64,000 nucleotides of DNA. Origin: CAMLOF01 sp041913045 (GTDB lineage: Bacteria > Pseudomonadota > Gammaproteobacteria > Burkholderiales > Burkholderiaceae_C). Position 1 is the stretch's first letter; every line of letters starts with the position of its first letter. Made by a program: the position numbers and the translations under genes. The notes under the pieces were generated by a model. It was not told the origin of the DNA, did not search any database, and saw nothing but the letters and a program-made list of their open reading frames with translations. Shown here piece after piece: positions 8,747-19,027 of the stretch. The DNA lies in NCBI GenBank assembly GCA_041913045.1, contig JAYSGB010000021.1:1-64000 (forward strand), written 5' to 3'.

Positions 8747-10234
8747 ATGGAACTGCAGACCAGCCGCTTCGAGACCCTGGGCGAAGCCTTCTTCACACGC
8801 CTTCACCCCACACCGCTGCCCTCACCGTACTGGGTAGGCCGTAGCGGCAGCCTGGCCCGCGCCCTTGATCTGCCCGAGGACTGGCACGAACACCCGCAGC
8901 ACCTTGAAGCCCTGACAGGCAATAGCCTGCTGCCGGGCGCGTCGCCCCTGGCCAGCGTATACAGCGGGCACCAGTTCGGCCAATGGGCCGGGCAACTGGG
9001 CGATGGCCGCGCCATCCTGCTGGGCGAGCGCACAACCCCTGGCGGTCCGCAGGAAATCCAGCTCAAGGGCGCAGGCCTCACCCCCTATTCCCGCATGGGC
9101 GACGGGCGCGCCGTGCTGCGCAGCTCCATCCGCGAATTCCTGTGCAGCGAAGCCATGCATGCGCTAGGCATTCCTACCACCCGGGCGCTGTGCGTCACCG
9201 GGTCGAATGCACCGGTCCGCCGTGAAGAGATCGAAACCGCCGCCGTGGTCACCCGCGTGGCACCCAGCTTCGTCCGCTTCGGCCACTTCGAGCACTTCTG
9301 CCACACCGGCCAGCACGACGCGCTGCGCCGCCTGGCAGACTTCGTCATTGATCACTTCTACCCCGAATGCCGCCAAGCCGACGGCAACCCCTACGCCCGC
9401 CTGCTGGAAGCAGTGAGCGCGCGCACCGCCGAGCTGCTGGCCCAGTGGCAAGCTGTGGGTTTCTGTCACGGTGTGATGAACACCGACAACATGAGCATCC
9501 TTGGCCTCACCATCGACTACGGCCCCTTCCAGTTCATGGACGCGTTCGACCCCGGCCACATCTGCAACCATTCAGACAACGCTGGCCGCTACGCCTACGC
9601 CCGCCAGCCCAACATCGCCTACTGGAACCTGTTCTGCCTGGGCCAGGCCATACTCCCGCTGATGGAAGACACCCAGCAGGCGCTGGACGCGCTTGAACCC
9701 TACAAAGCCTTGTTCCCCGCCGCCTTGCAACGGCGCATGGGTGCCAAGCTGGGCCTGACCGAGGTGCAGGAAGGTGATGCCGCACTGACCGAAGACCTGA
9801 TGCAGCTGCTCGCCCGCGACCGGGTGGACTTCACCATCTTCTGGCGGCGGCTCAGCCACGCCGTGGCAGGCTTCGCCGCACCTGGCCACACGCCCGCAGA
9901 AGCCGAACACGCCATCACCCCGGTTCGCGATCTGTTCCTGCAGCGCGAGGCCTTCGACGCCTGGGCCTTGCGCTGGCGTGCGCGCCTGCAAGCCCAGCCT
10001 GCCTTCGATGCCACCGCCGCGCGTGACGCCATGCTGCGCGCCAACCCGCAAGTGGTGCTGCGCAACCACCTGGGGGAAATCGCCATCCACCATGCCCGCC
10101 AGGGCGATTTCTCCGTGCTCGAACGGCTACAGTCGGCACTGGAACAGCCCTACGCCGCTCTGCCCGACCAGGAAGACTTAGCGGCCTTCCCGCCCGACTG
10201 GGCCACTCAGATCCAGATCAGTTGCTCTTCGTGA
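8747..10234 (+). CDS. selO: Protein adenylyltransferase SelO (YdiU)
   Basis: 495 residues, typical SelO length. It is a pseudokinase-fold enzyme that transfers AMP from ATP to Ser/Thr/Tyr of proteins involved in redox homeostasis (family knowledge). Visible motifs are the N-terminal YSGHQFGQWAGQLGDGRA, the nucleotide-binding KGAGLTPYSRMGDGRAVLRS, and the metal/catalytic region HGVMNTDNMSILGLTIDYGPF (HGxxNTDN and DYG). The C-terminus ends in CSS, fitting a bacterial SelO with cysteine in the position of selenocysteine. It is followed at 10335 by msrB, another redox-repair gene, which fits a shared oxidative-stress role. Confidence 0.96.
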   Translation: MELQTSRFETLGEAFFTRLHPTPLPSPYWVGRSGSLARALDLPEDWHEHPQHLEALTGNSLLPGASPLASVYSGHQFGQWAGQLGDGRAILLGERTTPGGPQEIQLKGAGLTPYSRMGDGRAVLRSSIREFLCSEAMHALGIPTTRALCVTGSNAPVRREEIETAAVVTRVAPSFVRFGHFEHFCHTGQHDALRRLADFVIDHFYPECRQADGNPYARLLEAVSARTAELLAQWQAVGFCHGVMNTDNMSILGLTIDYGPFQFMDAFDPGHICNHSDNAGRYAYARQPNIAYWNLFCLGQAILPLMEDTQQALDALEPYKALFPAALQRRMGAKLGLTEVQEGDAALTEDLMQLLARDRVDFTIFWRRLSHAVAGFAAPGHTPAEAEHAITPVRDLFLQREAFDAWALRWRARLQAQPAFDATAARDAMLRANPQVVLRNHLGEIAIHHARQGDFSVLERLQSALEQPYAALPDQEDLAAFPPDWATQIQISCSS

Positions 10235-10257
10235 CGCTTCTTGCAAGGAGTTAAACC

Positions 10258-10338
10258 ATGAACCCCCACGCTCGCATCGGCTCGCTGCCCCCCAAGGGGG
10301 CGCATCCCTCCCTTGAGACGGCTCGGCGGGAGGGATGA
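10258..10338 (+). repeat. GC-rich CCCCCCAAGGGGG intergenic element that forms a short open frame
   Basis: Between selO and msrB lies a GC-rich block with CCCCCCAAGGGGG near 10290-10302. I associate this kind of sequence with an intergenic element common in Comamonadaceae genomes (from memory, not searched). It contains a 26-codon open frame (ATG 10258 to TGA 10338) whose stop overlaps the msrB start (ATGA). The frame is preceded by AAGGAG (10246-10251), so it could be translated and coupled to msrB, but the peptide has no recognisable features. Confidence 0.45.
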
Positions 10339-10748
10339 CCATGACCTTCCCCATCGAAAAAACAGACGCCGAGTGGCGCACCCTGCTGACTGAAAAGAAC
10401 GCCGAGCCCCTGGCCTATGAAGTCACACGCCACGCCCGCACGGAAAGGCCTTTCACCGGCAAGTACGAACGCATCTGGGCAGACGGCAGCTACCACTGCG
10501 TCTGCTGCGGGAACCATCTGTTCAACAGCGACACCAAATTCGACGCCGGCTGCGGCTGGCCCAGCTTCTCGCAGGCCATTCCCGGAGCCATCACCGAAAT
10601 CATCGACCACAGCCACGGCATGGTGCGCGTGGAAACCGTCTGCAGCCAGTGCGGCGCCCACCTGGGCCACGTGTTTGAAGACGGCCCCGCCCCCACCGGC
10701 CTGCGCTACTGCATGAACTCCGCTGCCCTGGACCTGCACCCCCGATAA
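10335..10748 (+). CDS. msrB: Peptide-methionine (R)-S-oxide reductase MsrB
   Basis: 137 residues. It reduces the R-sulfoxide of methionine in proteins. The structural zinc ligands are present as two CxxC pairs (C55/C58 and C103/C106), and the catalytic cysteine is C126 in RYCMNSAAL. The fold core GCGWPSF is intact. Two in-frame ATG codons at 10335 and 10341 are possible starts; the first overlaps the stop of the upstream 26-codon frame. No signal peptide, so cytoplasmic. It precedes yciB by 8 bases. Confidence 0.96.
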   Translation: MTMTFPIEKTDAEWRTLLTEKNAEPLAYEVTRHARTERPFTGKYERIWADGSYHCVCCGNHLFNSDTKFDAGCGWPSFSQAIPGAITEIIDHSHGMVRVETVCSQCGAHLGHVFEDGPAPTGLRYCMNSAALDLHPR

Positions 10749-10756
10749 TCCTGCCC

Positions 10757-11302
10757 ATGCGCTTCCTGATCGATTTCTTCCCCATCGGCCTGTTCGTTGC
10801 CGCCTACAAGCTGCACGACATCTACGCCGCCACTGCGGTGCTGATGGCCGCCACCCTGGTGCAAACGGGCATCATCTACGCCATCGACCGCCGCCTGCAA
10901 ACCCTGCAGAAAGTCACGCTGGTACTGGTGCTGGTGTTCGGCATGCTCACGCTGTTGCTGCACGACGAACGCTTCATCAAGTGGAAACCCACCGTGCTTT
11001 ACGCCAGCATGGCCATCGTGCTGGCAGCAGCCTTGTGGGTATGGAAAAAGAACTTCCTGCAGATGCTGCTGGGCAGCCAGTTGCGCCTGCCAGACGCCGT
11101 CTGGGCCCGCCTTACCGTGGCCTGGGCCGCCTACTTCGTGTTCATGGCTGCCATCAACGCCTACGTGGCGGCCTTCTACTCCACCGAAGACTGGGTCAAC
11201 TTCAAACTCTGGGGCTATGTGTTCCCGGTCGTCTTCATCGTGGGTCAGGGTTTCTACGTTGCCCGCCACCTGAAAGACGAAGACAGCAGCCAATCCTCAT
11301 GA
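10757..11302 (+). CDS. yciB: Inner-membrane septation protein YciB (IspZ)
   Basis: 181 residues with five hydrophobic segments. The family start MRFLIDFFPIGLFVAAYK is present, as are the ATLVQTG and KWKPTVLY motifs. Family knowledge places it in the inner membrane with a role in cell-envelope and septum synthesis. Its stop codon overlaps the start of the following BolA-like gene (ATGA), a common yciB-bolA arrangement in betaproteobacteria. Confidence 0.95.
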   Translation: MRFLIDFFPIGLFVAAYKLHDIYAATAVLMAATLVQTGIIYAIDRRLQTLQKVTLVLVLVFGMLTLLLHDERFIKWKPTVLYASMAIVLAAALWVWKKNFLQMLLGSQLRLPDAVWARLTVAWAAYFVFMAAINAYVAAFYSTEDWVNFKLWGYVFPVVFIVGQGFYVARHLKDEDSSQSS

Positions 11303-11574
11303 ACCCAGACACCTTGCCCACGGCTGCGGCCATAGAAGCCACGCTGCGCGAACAGCTGCAGCCCACCACCCTCCATGTACTGGACGAAAGCGCTGCCCAC
11401 GCCGGGCACGCTGGCGCCAACGAGCTTGGCCGGGGCACCCACTTCCGGGTGCGCATCGGCAGCCCCAGCTTTGCCGGGCTCAGCCGCGTAGCGGCCCACC
11501 GCCTTGTGTATGATGCAATGCAACCGTATATCGACGCAGGACTGCATGCCCTGGCCATTGAAATCGAGCGTTGA
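11299..11574 (+). CDS. BolA family protein
   Basis: 91 residues. The BolA fold is recognisable from the N-terminal IEATLREQLQPTTLHVLDES and the core GTHFRVRIGSPSFAGLSRVAAHRLVYD, including the FxGLSRVxRHR-like motif (arginine replaced by alanine at one position). BolA proteins bind iron-sulfur glutaredoxins and influence envelope and iron homeostasis. The start overlaps the yciB stop (ATGA), so it is probably translationally coupled; ppiC-like follows 32 bases later. Confidence 0.9.
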   Translation: MNPDTLPTAAAIEATLREQLQPTTLHVLDESAAHAGHAGANELGRGTHFRVRIGSPSFAGLSRVAAHRLVYDAMQPYIDAGLHALAIEIER

Positions 11575-11606
11575 CGCTTTTTCCTTCCCCCTGAAGTCAA
11601 TCCCCC

Positions 11607-12380
11607 ATGAAACTCGTTCTGACCGCCGTGGCCCTGGCCACCACCCTGGCCATGCCCGCCATGGCTCAAAACATCGCAGTCGTCAACGGCAAGCCCGTGC
11701 CAGCGTCGCGCATGGCAGCGCTTGCACAGCAGGTCGAACGCTCCGGCCGCCCTGTGGACGACACCCTCAAGGCGCAAATCAAGGAAGAGCTGATCGCCCG
11801 TGAGATCTTCGTGCAGGAAGCCGAAAAGCGCGGTCTCAAGGCCTCCAAGGAATACAAGGCCCAGGCCGAACTGGCCCTGCAGACCATCCTGATCCGCGAA
11901 CTCTTCGCCGACTTCCAGCGCAAGAACCCCGTGACGGATGCCGAGGTCAAGGCCGAATACGACAAGTTCGCTGCCGCCAACGGTGGCCAGGAATACCGTG
12001 CCCGCCACATCCTGGTTGAAACCGAAGACCAGGCCAAGGCCATCATCGCCAACATCAAGAAGGGCGCCAAGTTCGAGGACATCGCCAAGAAGGACTCCAA
12101 GGACCCTGGATCCGGAGCCAACGGCGGCGACCTGGACTGGGCCAGCGCTTCCAGCTTCGTGCCCGAATTCTCAGAAGCCATGGTCAAGCTGGGCAAAGGC
12201 CAGATGGCCGAAGCACCGGTGAAGAGCCAGTTCGGCTGGCACATCATCCGCGTTGACGACGTGCGCCAGGCTCAATTGCCGTCCATCGACGAACTCAAGC
12301 CCCAGATCAGCCAGCAACTGCAACAACAGAAGCTGAACGACTTCCAGGAACAGCTGCGCAGCAAGGCCAAGGTGCAATAA
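11607..12380 (+). CDS. Periplasmic PpiC-type (parvulin) peptidyl-prolyl isomerase
   Basis: 257 residues with a clear signal peptide (cleavage near residue 20, AMA-Q). The N-terminal part resembles SurA/PrsA chaperone helices (GKPVPASRMAALAQQ). The parvulin domain spans about 128-220, with YRARHILVETEDQAK, SKDPGSGANGGDLDW and KSQFGWHIIRVDD all conserved. It assists folding of exported proteins. It ends at a bidirectional hairpin shared with clpB. Confidence 0.93.
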   Translation: MKLVLTAVALATTLAMPAMAQNIAVVNGKPVPASRMAALAQQVERSGRPVDDTLKAQIKEELIAREIFVQEAEKRGLKASKEYKAQAELALQTILIRELFADFQRKNPVTDAEVKAEYDKFAAANGGQEYRARHILVETEDQAKAIIANIKKGAKFEDIAKKDSKDPGSGANGGDLDWASASSFVPEFSEAMVKLGKGQMAEAPVKSQFGWHIIRVDDVRQAQLPSIDELKPQISQQLQQQKLNDFQEQLRSKAKVQ

Positions 12381-12399
12381 GCCCTGCCCCGCGCCCAAG

Positions 12400-12426
12400 A
12401 AAAAGCCCGCTTGACGCGGGCTTTTT
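12400..12426. terminator. Bidirectional intrinsic terminator between ppiC-type gene and clpB
   Basis: An 11-bp perfect stem, AAAAAGCCCGC (12400-12410) and GCGGGCTTTTT (12416-12426), around a five-base loop. The A-run on one side and T-run on the other make it functional in both directions, and it lies between two convergent stop codons (12380 and 12432). Confidence 0.93.
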
Positions 12427-12431
12427 CTCTT

Positions 12432-15035
<2,604 letters not shown>

Positions 15036-15069
15036 GCAGATGCTCCTGCTGATTGGTGAACTGACGTGA

Positions 15070-15098
15070 TGTTGGGGATGGGGGCGGGGGTTTTCAAG
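15070..15098 (-). promoter_or_regulatory. Candidate sigma32 heat-shock promoter of clpB
   Basis: On the minus strand, CTTGAA (complement of 15093-15098) and CCCCAACA (complement of 15070-15077) are separated by 15 bases, close to the sigma32 consensus CTTGAA-N13-17-CCCCATNT. It lies 35 bases before the clpB ATG. Repeated C-runs in the spacer also offer a shorter-spaced CCCCAT, so the exact -10 is uncertain. Confidence 0.6.
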
Positions 15099-15183
15099 TC
15101 AGGGACAACAAAGAGAAATCCCATCAAAAGCATCACTTTGGCGTATCCTTGCGGCAAACACAACCACCGCAAGGAGCCCAGCC

Positions 15184-16974
15184 ATGCGATTCACTGTTCC
15201 ACTTGCCCTGCTTTCAGCCGCGCTGTTGGCCGCCTGTACAACCACGGCGCCCACGCTCAACTACACGGTGCCCAACCAACCTGAAGGCTCGTCGGGCTAC
15301 GCTGAGAAACCAGGCTGGCAGACCGCCAAGTTCGCCGTGGCCGCCGCCAACCCGCTGGCCACCGACGCGGGTTACCAGGTCCTCAAGGCGGGCGGCAGCG
15401 CGGTGGATGCCGCCATCGCCGTGCAAATGGTCCTGACGCTGGTGGAGCCACAGTCCAGCGGCATCGGCGGCGGCGCCTTCCTCATGCATTTCGACGGCAA
15501 ATCCGTGGAAGCCTACGACGGCCGCGAAACCGCCCCGGCCGCCGCCAACGAAAACCTCTTCATCAAGCCCGACGGCAAGCCCATGGCCTTCATCGAAGGT
15601 GTGGTGGGCGGGCGTTCGGTGGGCGTGCCCGGCACCGTGCGCATGCTGGAGCTGGCCCACCAGCAACACGGCAAGTTGCCTTGGGCCGCTCTTTTCCAAC
15701 CTGCCATTACCCTGGCGGAACAGGGCTTCAAGGTCAGCGCCCGGTTGAACACCTTGCTGGCGGCAGAACAGCACTTGAAGAAAGATCCCGTGGCCGCTGC
15801 CTATTTCTACAATGCCAGTGGCCAGCCCTGGCCCGTGGGGCACGTACTGAAGAACCCCGAACTGGCCCAGGTTCTGCGGGACATTGCCGCGCGCGGCTCC
15901 AAGGCGCTGCTCGAAGGCCCGGTGGCGCAAGCCATCGTAGACAAGATCCGCAGCCACCCCACCAACCCCGGCCAGATGACGCTGGCCGATCTGTCTGGCT
16001 ACCAGCCGCGAAAGCGTGAACCTCTGTGTCACGACCATGCCGTTCAACCGCAGAAGGTGTACCGGCTCTGCGGCTTCCCGCCGCCCAGTTCGGGTGCCAT
16101 CGCCATCGGCCAGATGCTGGGCATCCTGCAAAACACGCAGGGTGCCGCCTTGCCCCTGGGTGCCGACGGCCTGCCCAGCGCCGACTGGCTGCACTTCTAC
16201 ACCGAAGCCGCCCGCCTCGCGTTTGCCGACCGTGCTCAATACGTGGCCGACCCCGACTTCGTTCCCCCGCCCGCTGGCTCGTGGATGAGCCTGCTGTCAA
16301 CCGACTACTTGGCGCAGCGGGCGCGGCTGATTGGAGCCCAGTCCATGAAAGTCGCGCAACCCGGCCGCCCGGAGGGCACGCGAACGAGCTTCGCCCCCAT
16401 GCCACATCAGCCGGAATACGGCACCAGCCACATCAGCATCGTTGATGCCCAGGGGCGTGCCGTGGCCATGACCACCACCATCGAAGACGCCTTCGGCGCT
16501 CGCCAGATGGTCAAGGGCTTCCTGCTCAACAATGAGCTGACCGACTTCAGCTTTGCCCCTCGCGACGCCCAGGGCACCCCCATCGCCAACCGTGTGCAGC
16601 CGGGCAAGCGCCCGCGTTCGTCCATGTCGCCCACCCTGGTGTTCGACAAAGCCACTGGGCAACTGGTGATGAGTGGCGGCAGCCCCGGCGGCGCGCTGAT
16701 CATCCACTACACCGCCAAGACGCTTTGGGGCACCCTGCACTGGGGCCTGAACGCCCAGCAGGCCATCAACCTGCCCAACTTTGGTTCGGCCAACGGCCCC
16801 ACGCTGCTGGAAGAAAAACGCTTCCCCGCCGCCACGGTCGATGCACTGAAGACCCGGGGGCACGAGGTACGGGAAATGAACATGACCAGCGGGCTGCAGG
16901 CCATCCAGCGCATGCCGGGCGGCTACTTTGGCGGTGCTGACCCGCGCCGCGAAGGCGTGGTCATGGGCGACTGA
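15184..16974 (+). CDS. ggt: Gamma-glutamyltransferase, predicted lipoprotein
   Basis: 596 residues, an N-terminal-nucleophile hydrolase that cleaves or transfers the gamma-glutamyl group of glutathione. The signal peptide ends in LLAAC, so Cys18 is a probable lipidation site and the enzyme would be periplasmic and membrane-anchored. Autoprocessing would occur before Thr414 in EYGTSHISIVD, generating large and small subunits. Other family motifs are SGIGGGAFLMHFDG, GRETAP and the small-subunit MSGGSPGGALI. An AAGGAG lies 8 bases before the ATG. It is divergent from clpB and stands alone. Confidence 0.95.
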   Translation: MRFTVPLALLSAALLAACTTTAPTLNYTVPNQPEGSSGYAEKPGWQTAKFAVAAANPLATDAGYQVLKAGGSAVDAAIAVQMVLTLVEPQSSGIGGGAFLMHFDGKSVEAYDGRETAPAAANENLFIKPDGKPMAFIEGVVGGRSVGVPGTVRMLELAHQQHGKLPWAALFQPAITLAEQGFKVSARLNTLLAAEQHLKKDPVAAAYFYNASGQPWPVGHVLKNPELAQVLRDIAARGSKALLEGPVAQAIVDKIRSHPTNPGQMTLADLSGYQPRKREPLCHDHAVQPQKVYRLCGFPPPSSGAIAIGQMLGILQNTQGAALPLGADGLPSADWLHFYTEAARLAFADRAQYVADPDFVPPPAGSWMSLLSTDYLAQRARLIGAQSMKVAQPGRPEGTRTSFAPMPHQPEYGTSHISIVDAQGRAVAMTTTIEDAFGARQMVKGFLLNNELTDFSFAPRDAQGTPIANRVQPGKRPRSSMSPTLVFDKATGQLVMSGGSPGGALIIHYTAKTLWGTLHWGLNAQQAINLPNFGSANGPTLLEEKRFPAATVDALKTRGHEVREMNMTSGLQAIQRMPGGYFGGADPRREGVVMGD

Positions 16975-16994
16975 GCCACCGCCGGGCCGTCGAA

Positions 16995-17474
16995 TCAGCC
17001 GTTGCGGCTATCGATGCCCCAGCGGGCCAAGGCCGCATCATCGCTCACTCGGGCATCCACCCAGCGGGCGCCCTCGGGCGTCTGCTCCTTCTTCCAGAAC
17101 GGTGCCTGCGTCTTCAGGTAGTCCATCAGGAATTCGCAGGCCTGGAAGCTCTCGCCCCGGTGGGCCGAAGTCACCGCCACCAGCACGATCTGGTCCAGCG
17201 GCTGCAACAGGCCCACGCGGTGGATCACCCGTGCGCCAAAGATGTCGAAGCGGCGGAAAGCCTCGTCGATCATCGCCTCGATGGCCTTTTCCGTCATGCC
17301 GGGGTAGTGTTCCAGCTCCATCGTGGACACGCTCTGGCCGTCATTGCGGTCACGCACGGTGCCCACAAATGCGCAGACGGCGCCTACGCGGGCGTCCTGG
17401 CTGCGCAAGGCAAGCACCTCGGCGTTCAGGTCGAAGTCTTCGGTCAGGATGCTGACGCGGCTGGAGGCGGTCAT
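16995..17474 (-). CDS. moaE: Molybdopterin synthase catalytic subunit MoaE
   Basis: 159 residues from the ATG at 17474 (MTASSRVSILTEDFD); a start at 17492 would overlap moaD and add six residues. MoaE with thiocarboxylated MoaD converts precursor Z (cPMP) to molybdopterin. Typical motifs are GAVCAFVGTVRD, MELEHYPGM, HRVGLL and the active-site lysine region FWKKEQTPEG. Last gene of the alaA-hom-thrC-moeA-moaD-moaE cluster. Confidence 0.95.
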   Translation of the reverse strand: MTASSRVSILTEDFDLNAEVLALRSQDARVGAVCAFVGTVRDRNDGQSVSTMELEHYPGMTEKAIEAMIDEAFRRFDIFGARVIHRVGLLQPLDQIVLVAVTSAHRGESFQACEFLMDYLKTQAPFWKKEQTPEGARWVDARVSDDAALARWGIDSRNG

Positions 17475-17484
17475 GGCATTCCCC

Positions 17485-17736
17485 TCAACCACCGGTGACC
17501 GGGGGAAAAAACGCCACCTCTGCTCCCGGCGCCAAAGGTGCCGTCTCGTCCACCATCACCTGGTTCAGGGAAGCGCGCACGGCCTTGCCCCTGGCCAGAG
17601 CTTCGGCCCACGCGCCGCCACGGCCAATCAGCTCGTCGCGCAGTTCACCCACGCTGGCAGCACGCGTGTCCAGCGTCAAAGAGGCCATGCCCACCGCCTC
17701 GCGGATGGCAGCAAAGAAACGCACTTGAATGGTCAT
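17485..17736 (-). CDS. moaD: Molybdopterin synthase sulfur carrier MoaD
   Basis: 83 residues with a ubiquitin-like beta-grasp fold and the essential C-terminal diglycine (PPVTGG) that is adenylated and converted to a thiocarboxylate. It begins 7 bases after the moeA stop and ends 10 bases before moaE, consistent with one transcript. Confidence 0.95.
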   Translation of the reverse strand: MTIQVRFFAAIREAVGMASLTLDTRAASVGELRDELIGRGGAWAEALARGKAVRASLNQVMVDETAPLAPGAEVAFFPPVTGG

Positions 17737-17743
17737 GGGCAGA

Positions 17744-19027
17744 TCAGGAAAGCAGCGAATCGAAAGACAGAAAGCTCACTTCGTCACCATACGCGATGGC
17801 ACGCCCCGGCGGGTTGTCCACCAGGCCATCCCCCCACACCACAGAGGTCAATACTCCGGAGCTCTGGTTGGGGAACAGCGTCAACCCGCCTTCGGCATCG
17901 CGCTTGACGCGCAGGAATTCGCGGCGTTTGTCGCCCTTGGGGAACTCAAAGTGCGCCACCATGCGTTGAGGCACGAGCAACCCATCGGCCTGCGCACCCA
18001 CCACGCCCTGCAGCCGACGCAGGAAGGGCCGCACCAGCAGCAAAAAGGTCACGAAGCTGGACACTGGGTTACCAGGCAAACCCACAAAATGGCATCGGCC
18101 ACCGCCATCGGGCCGCGCCACCCAGCCGTGTGCAAACGGCTTGCCCGGCTTCATGCCGATCTGCCACAGGTCCAGCCCGCCCAGTTGTTGCACAGCAGGT
18201 TTGATGTGGTCTTCCTCGCCCACCGACACACCGCCGCTGGTCAGGATCACATCGTGCGCCTGGGCGGCCGAACGCAGCGCAGCGAGCGTCGCGTCACGTT
18301 GATCGGGCACGATGCCCAGGTCGCTCACCTCGCAGCCCAGGCGCTGCAACAGCGCGCGCAAAAAGAAACGGTTGGAGTTGTAGATGGCTCCAGGCTTCAT
18401 CTTTTCGGGCGGCACGTCGCCCGGCATCACCAGTTCGTCCCCCGTGGAAAACAGTGCCACGCGCACACGGCGGGTAACGCTCAGGTGCGCAAAACCCATG
18501 CTGGCAGCCAGCCCCAGTTCCGCCGGGCCCAGCTTTGTGCCCTTGGTCAGCACCACCTCGCCACGGCGCACGTCCTCACCTTGACGGCGAATCCACTGCC
18601 CTGCCTCGGGCAAGGTCTTGAAGCGCACCTGAGGCACTCCATTCAACTCCCCCGTCACCTCGGCCTCTTCCTGCATCACCACGGCGTCGGCACCAGCAGG
18701 TACGGGCGCGCCCGTGAAGATACGAGCCACGGTTCCGGGCTGCAATTCAGGACCGAAGTACCCCGCGGGAATGCGCTGCGACACAGGCAAGGCCCCGCCT
18801 GCTGCGGCCCTCAGGTCGGCCACGCGCACGGCGTATCCATCCATCGAAGTGTTGTCGTGGCCCGGCACGTCCAGGGCAGAAAACAAATCCTGCGCCAACA
18901 CACGCCCGTCTGCGTCGAACGTCGCCACCTCCTCCACCTCCGGCACAGCCTGAACCGCAGCCAGCAAGGCCGCCAGGGCGTCCTCCAGCAGCATCAAGCC
19001 AGGACGAGCAGGTTTGGCTTCAGTCAT
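17744..19027 (-). CDS. moeA: Molybdopterin molybdenumtransferase MoeA
   Basis: 427 residues. MoeA inserts molybdate into adenylylated molybdopterin. Visible motifs are DVPGHDNTSMDGYAVR near residue 60, RIFTGAPVPAGADAVVMQE, the MoCF-binding loop TSGGVSVGEEDH near 270, and GLPGNPVSSFV near 320. The start codon lies inside the end of thrC (8-base overlap), indicating co-transcription with threonine biosynthesis, an arrangement I infer to be lineage-specific. Confidence 0.95.
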   Translation of the reverse strand: MTEAKPARPGLMLLEDALAALLAAVQAVPEVEEVATFDADGRVLAQDLFSALDVPGHDNTSMDGYAVRVADLRAAAGGALPVSQRIPAGYFGPELQPGTVARIFTGAPVPAGADAVVMQEEAEVTGELNGVPQVRFKTLPEAGQWIRRQGEDVRRGEVVLTKGTKLGPAELGLAASMGFAHLSVTRRVRVALFSTGDELVMPGDVPPEKMKPGAIYNSNRFFLRALLQRLGCEVSDLGIVPDQRDATLAALRSAAQAHDVILTSGGVSVGEEDHIKPAVQQLGGLDLWQIGMKPGKPFAHGWVARPDGGGRCHFVGLPGNPVSSFVTFLLLVRPFLRRLQGVVGAQADGLLVPQRMVAHFEFPKGDKRREFLRVKRDAEGGLTLFPNQSSGVLTSVVWGDGLVDNPPGRAIAYGDEVSFLSFDSLLS

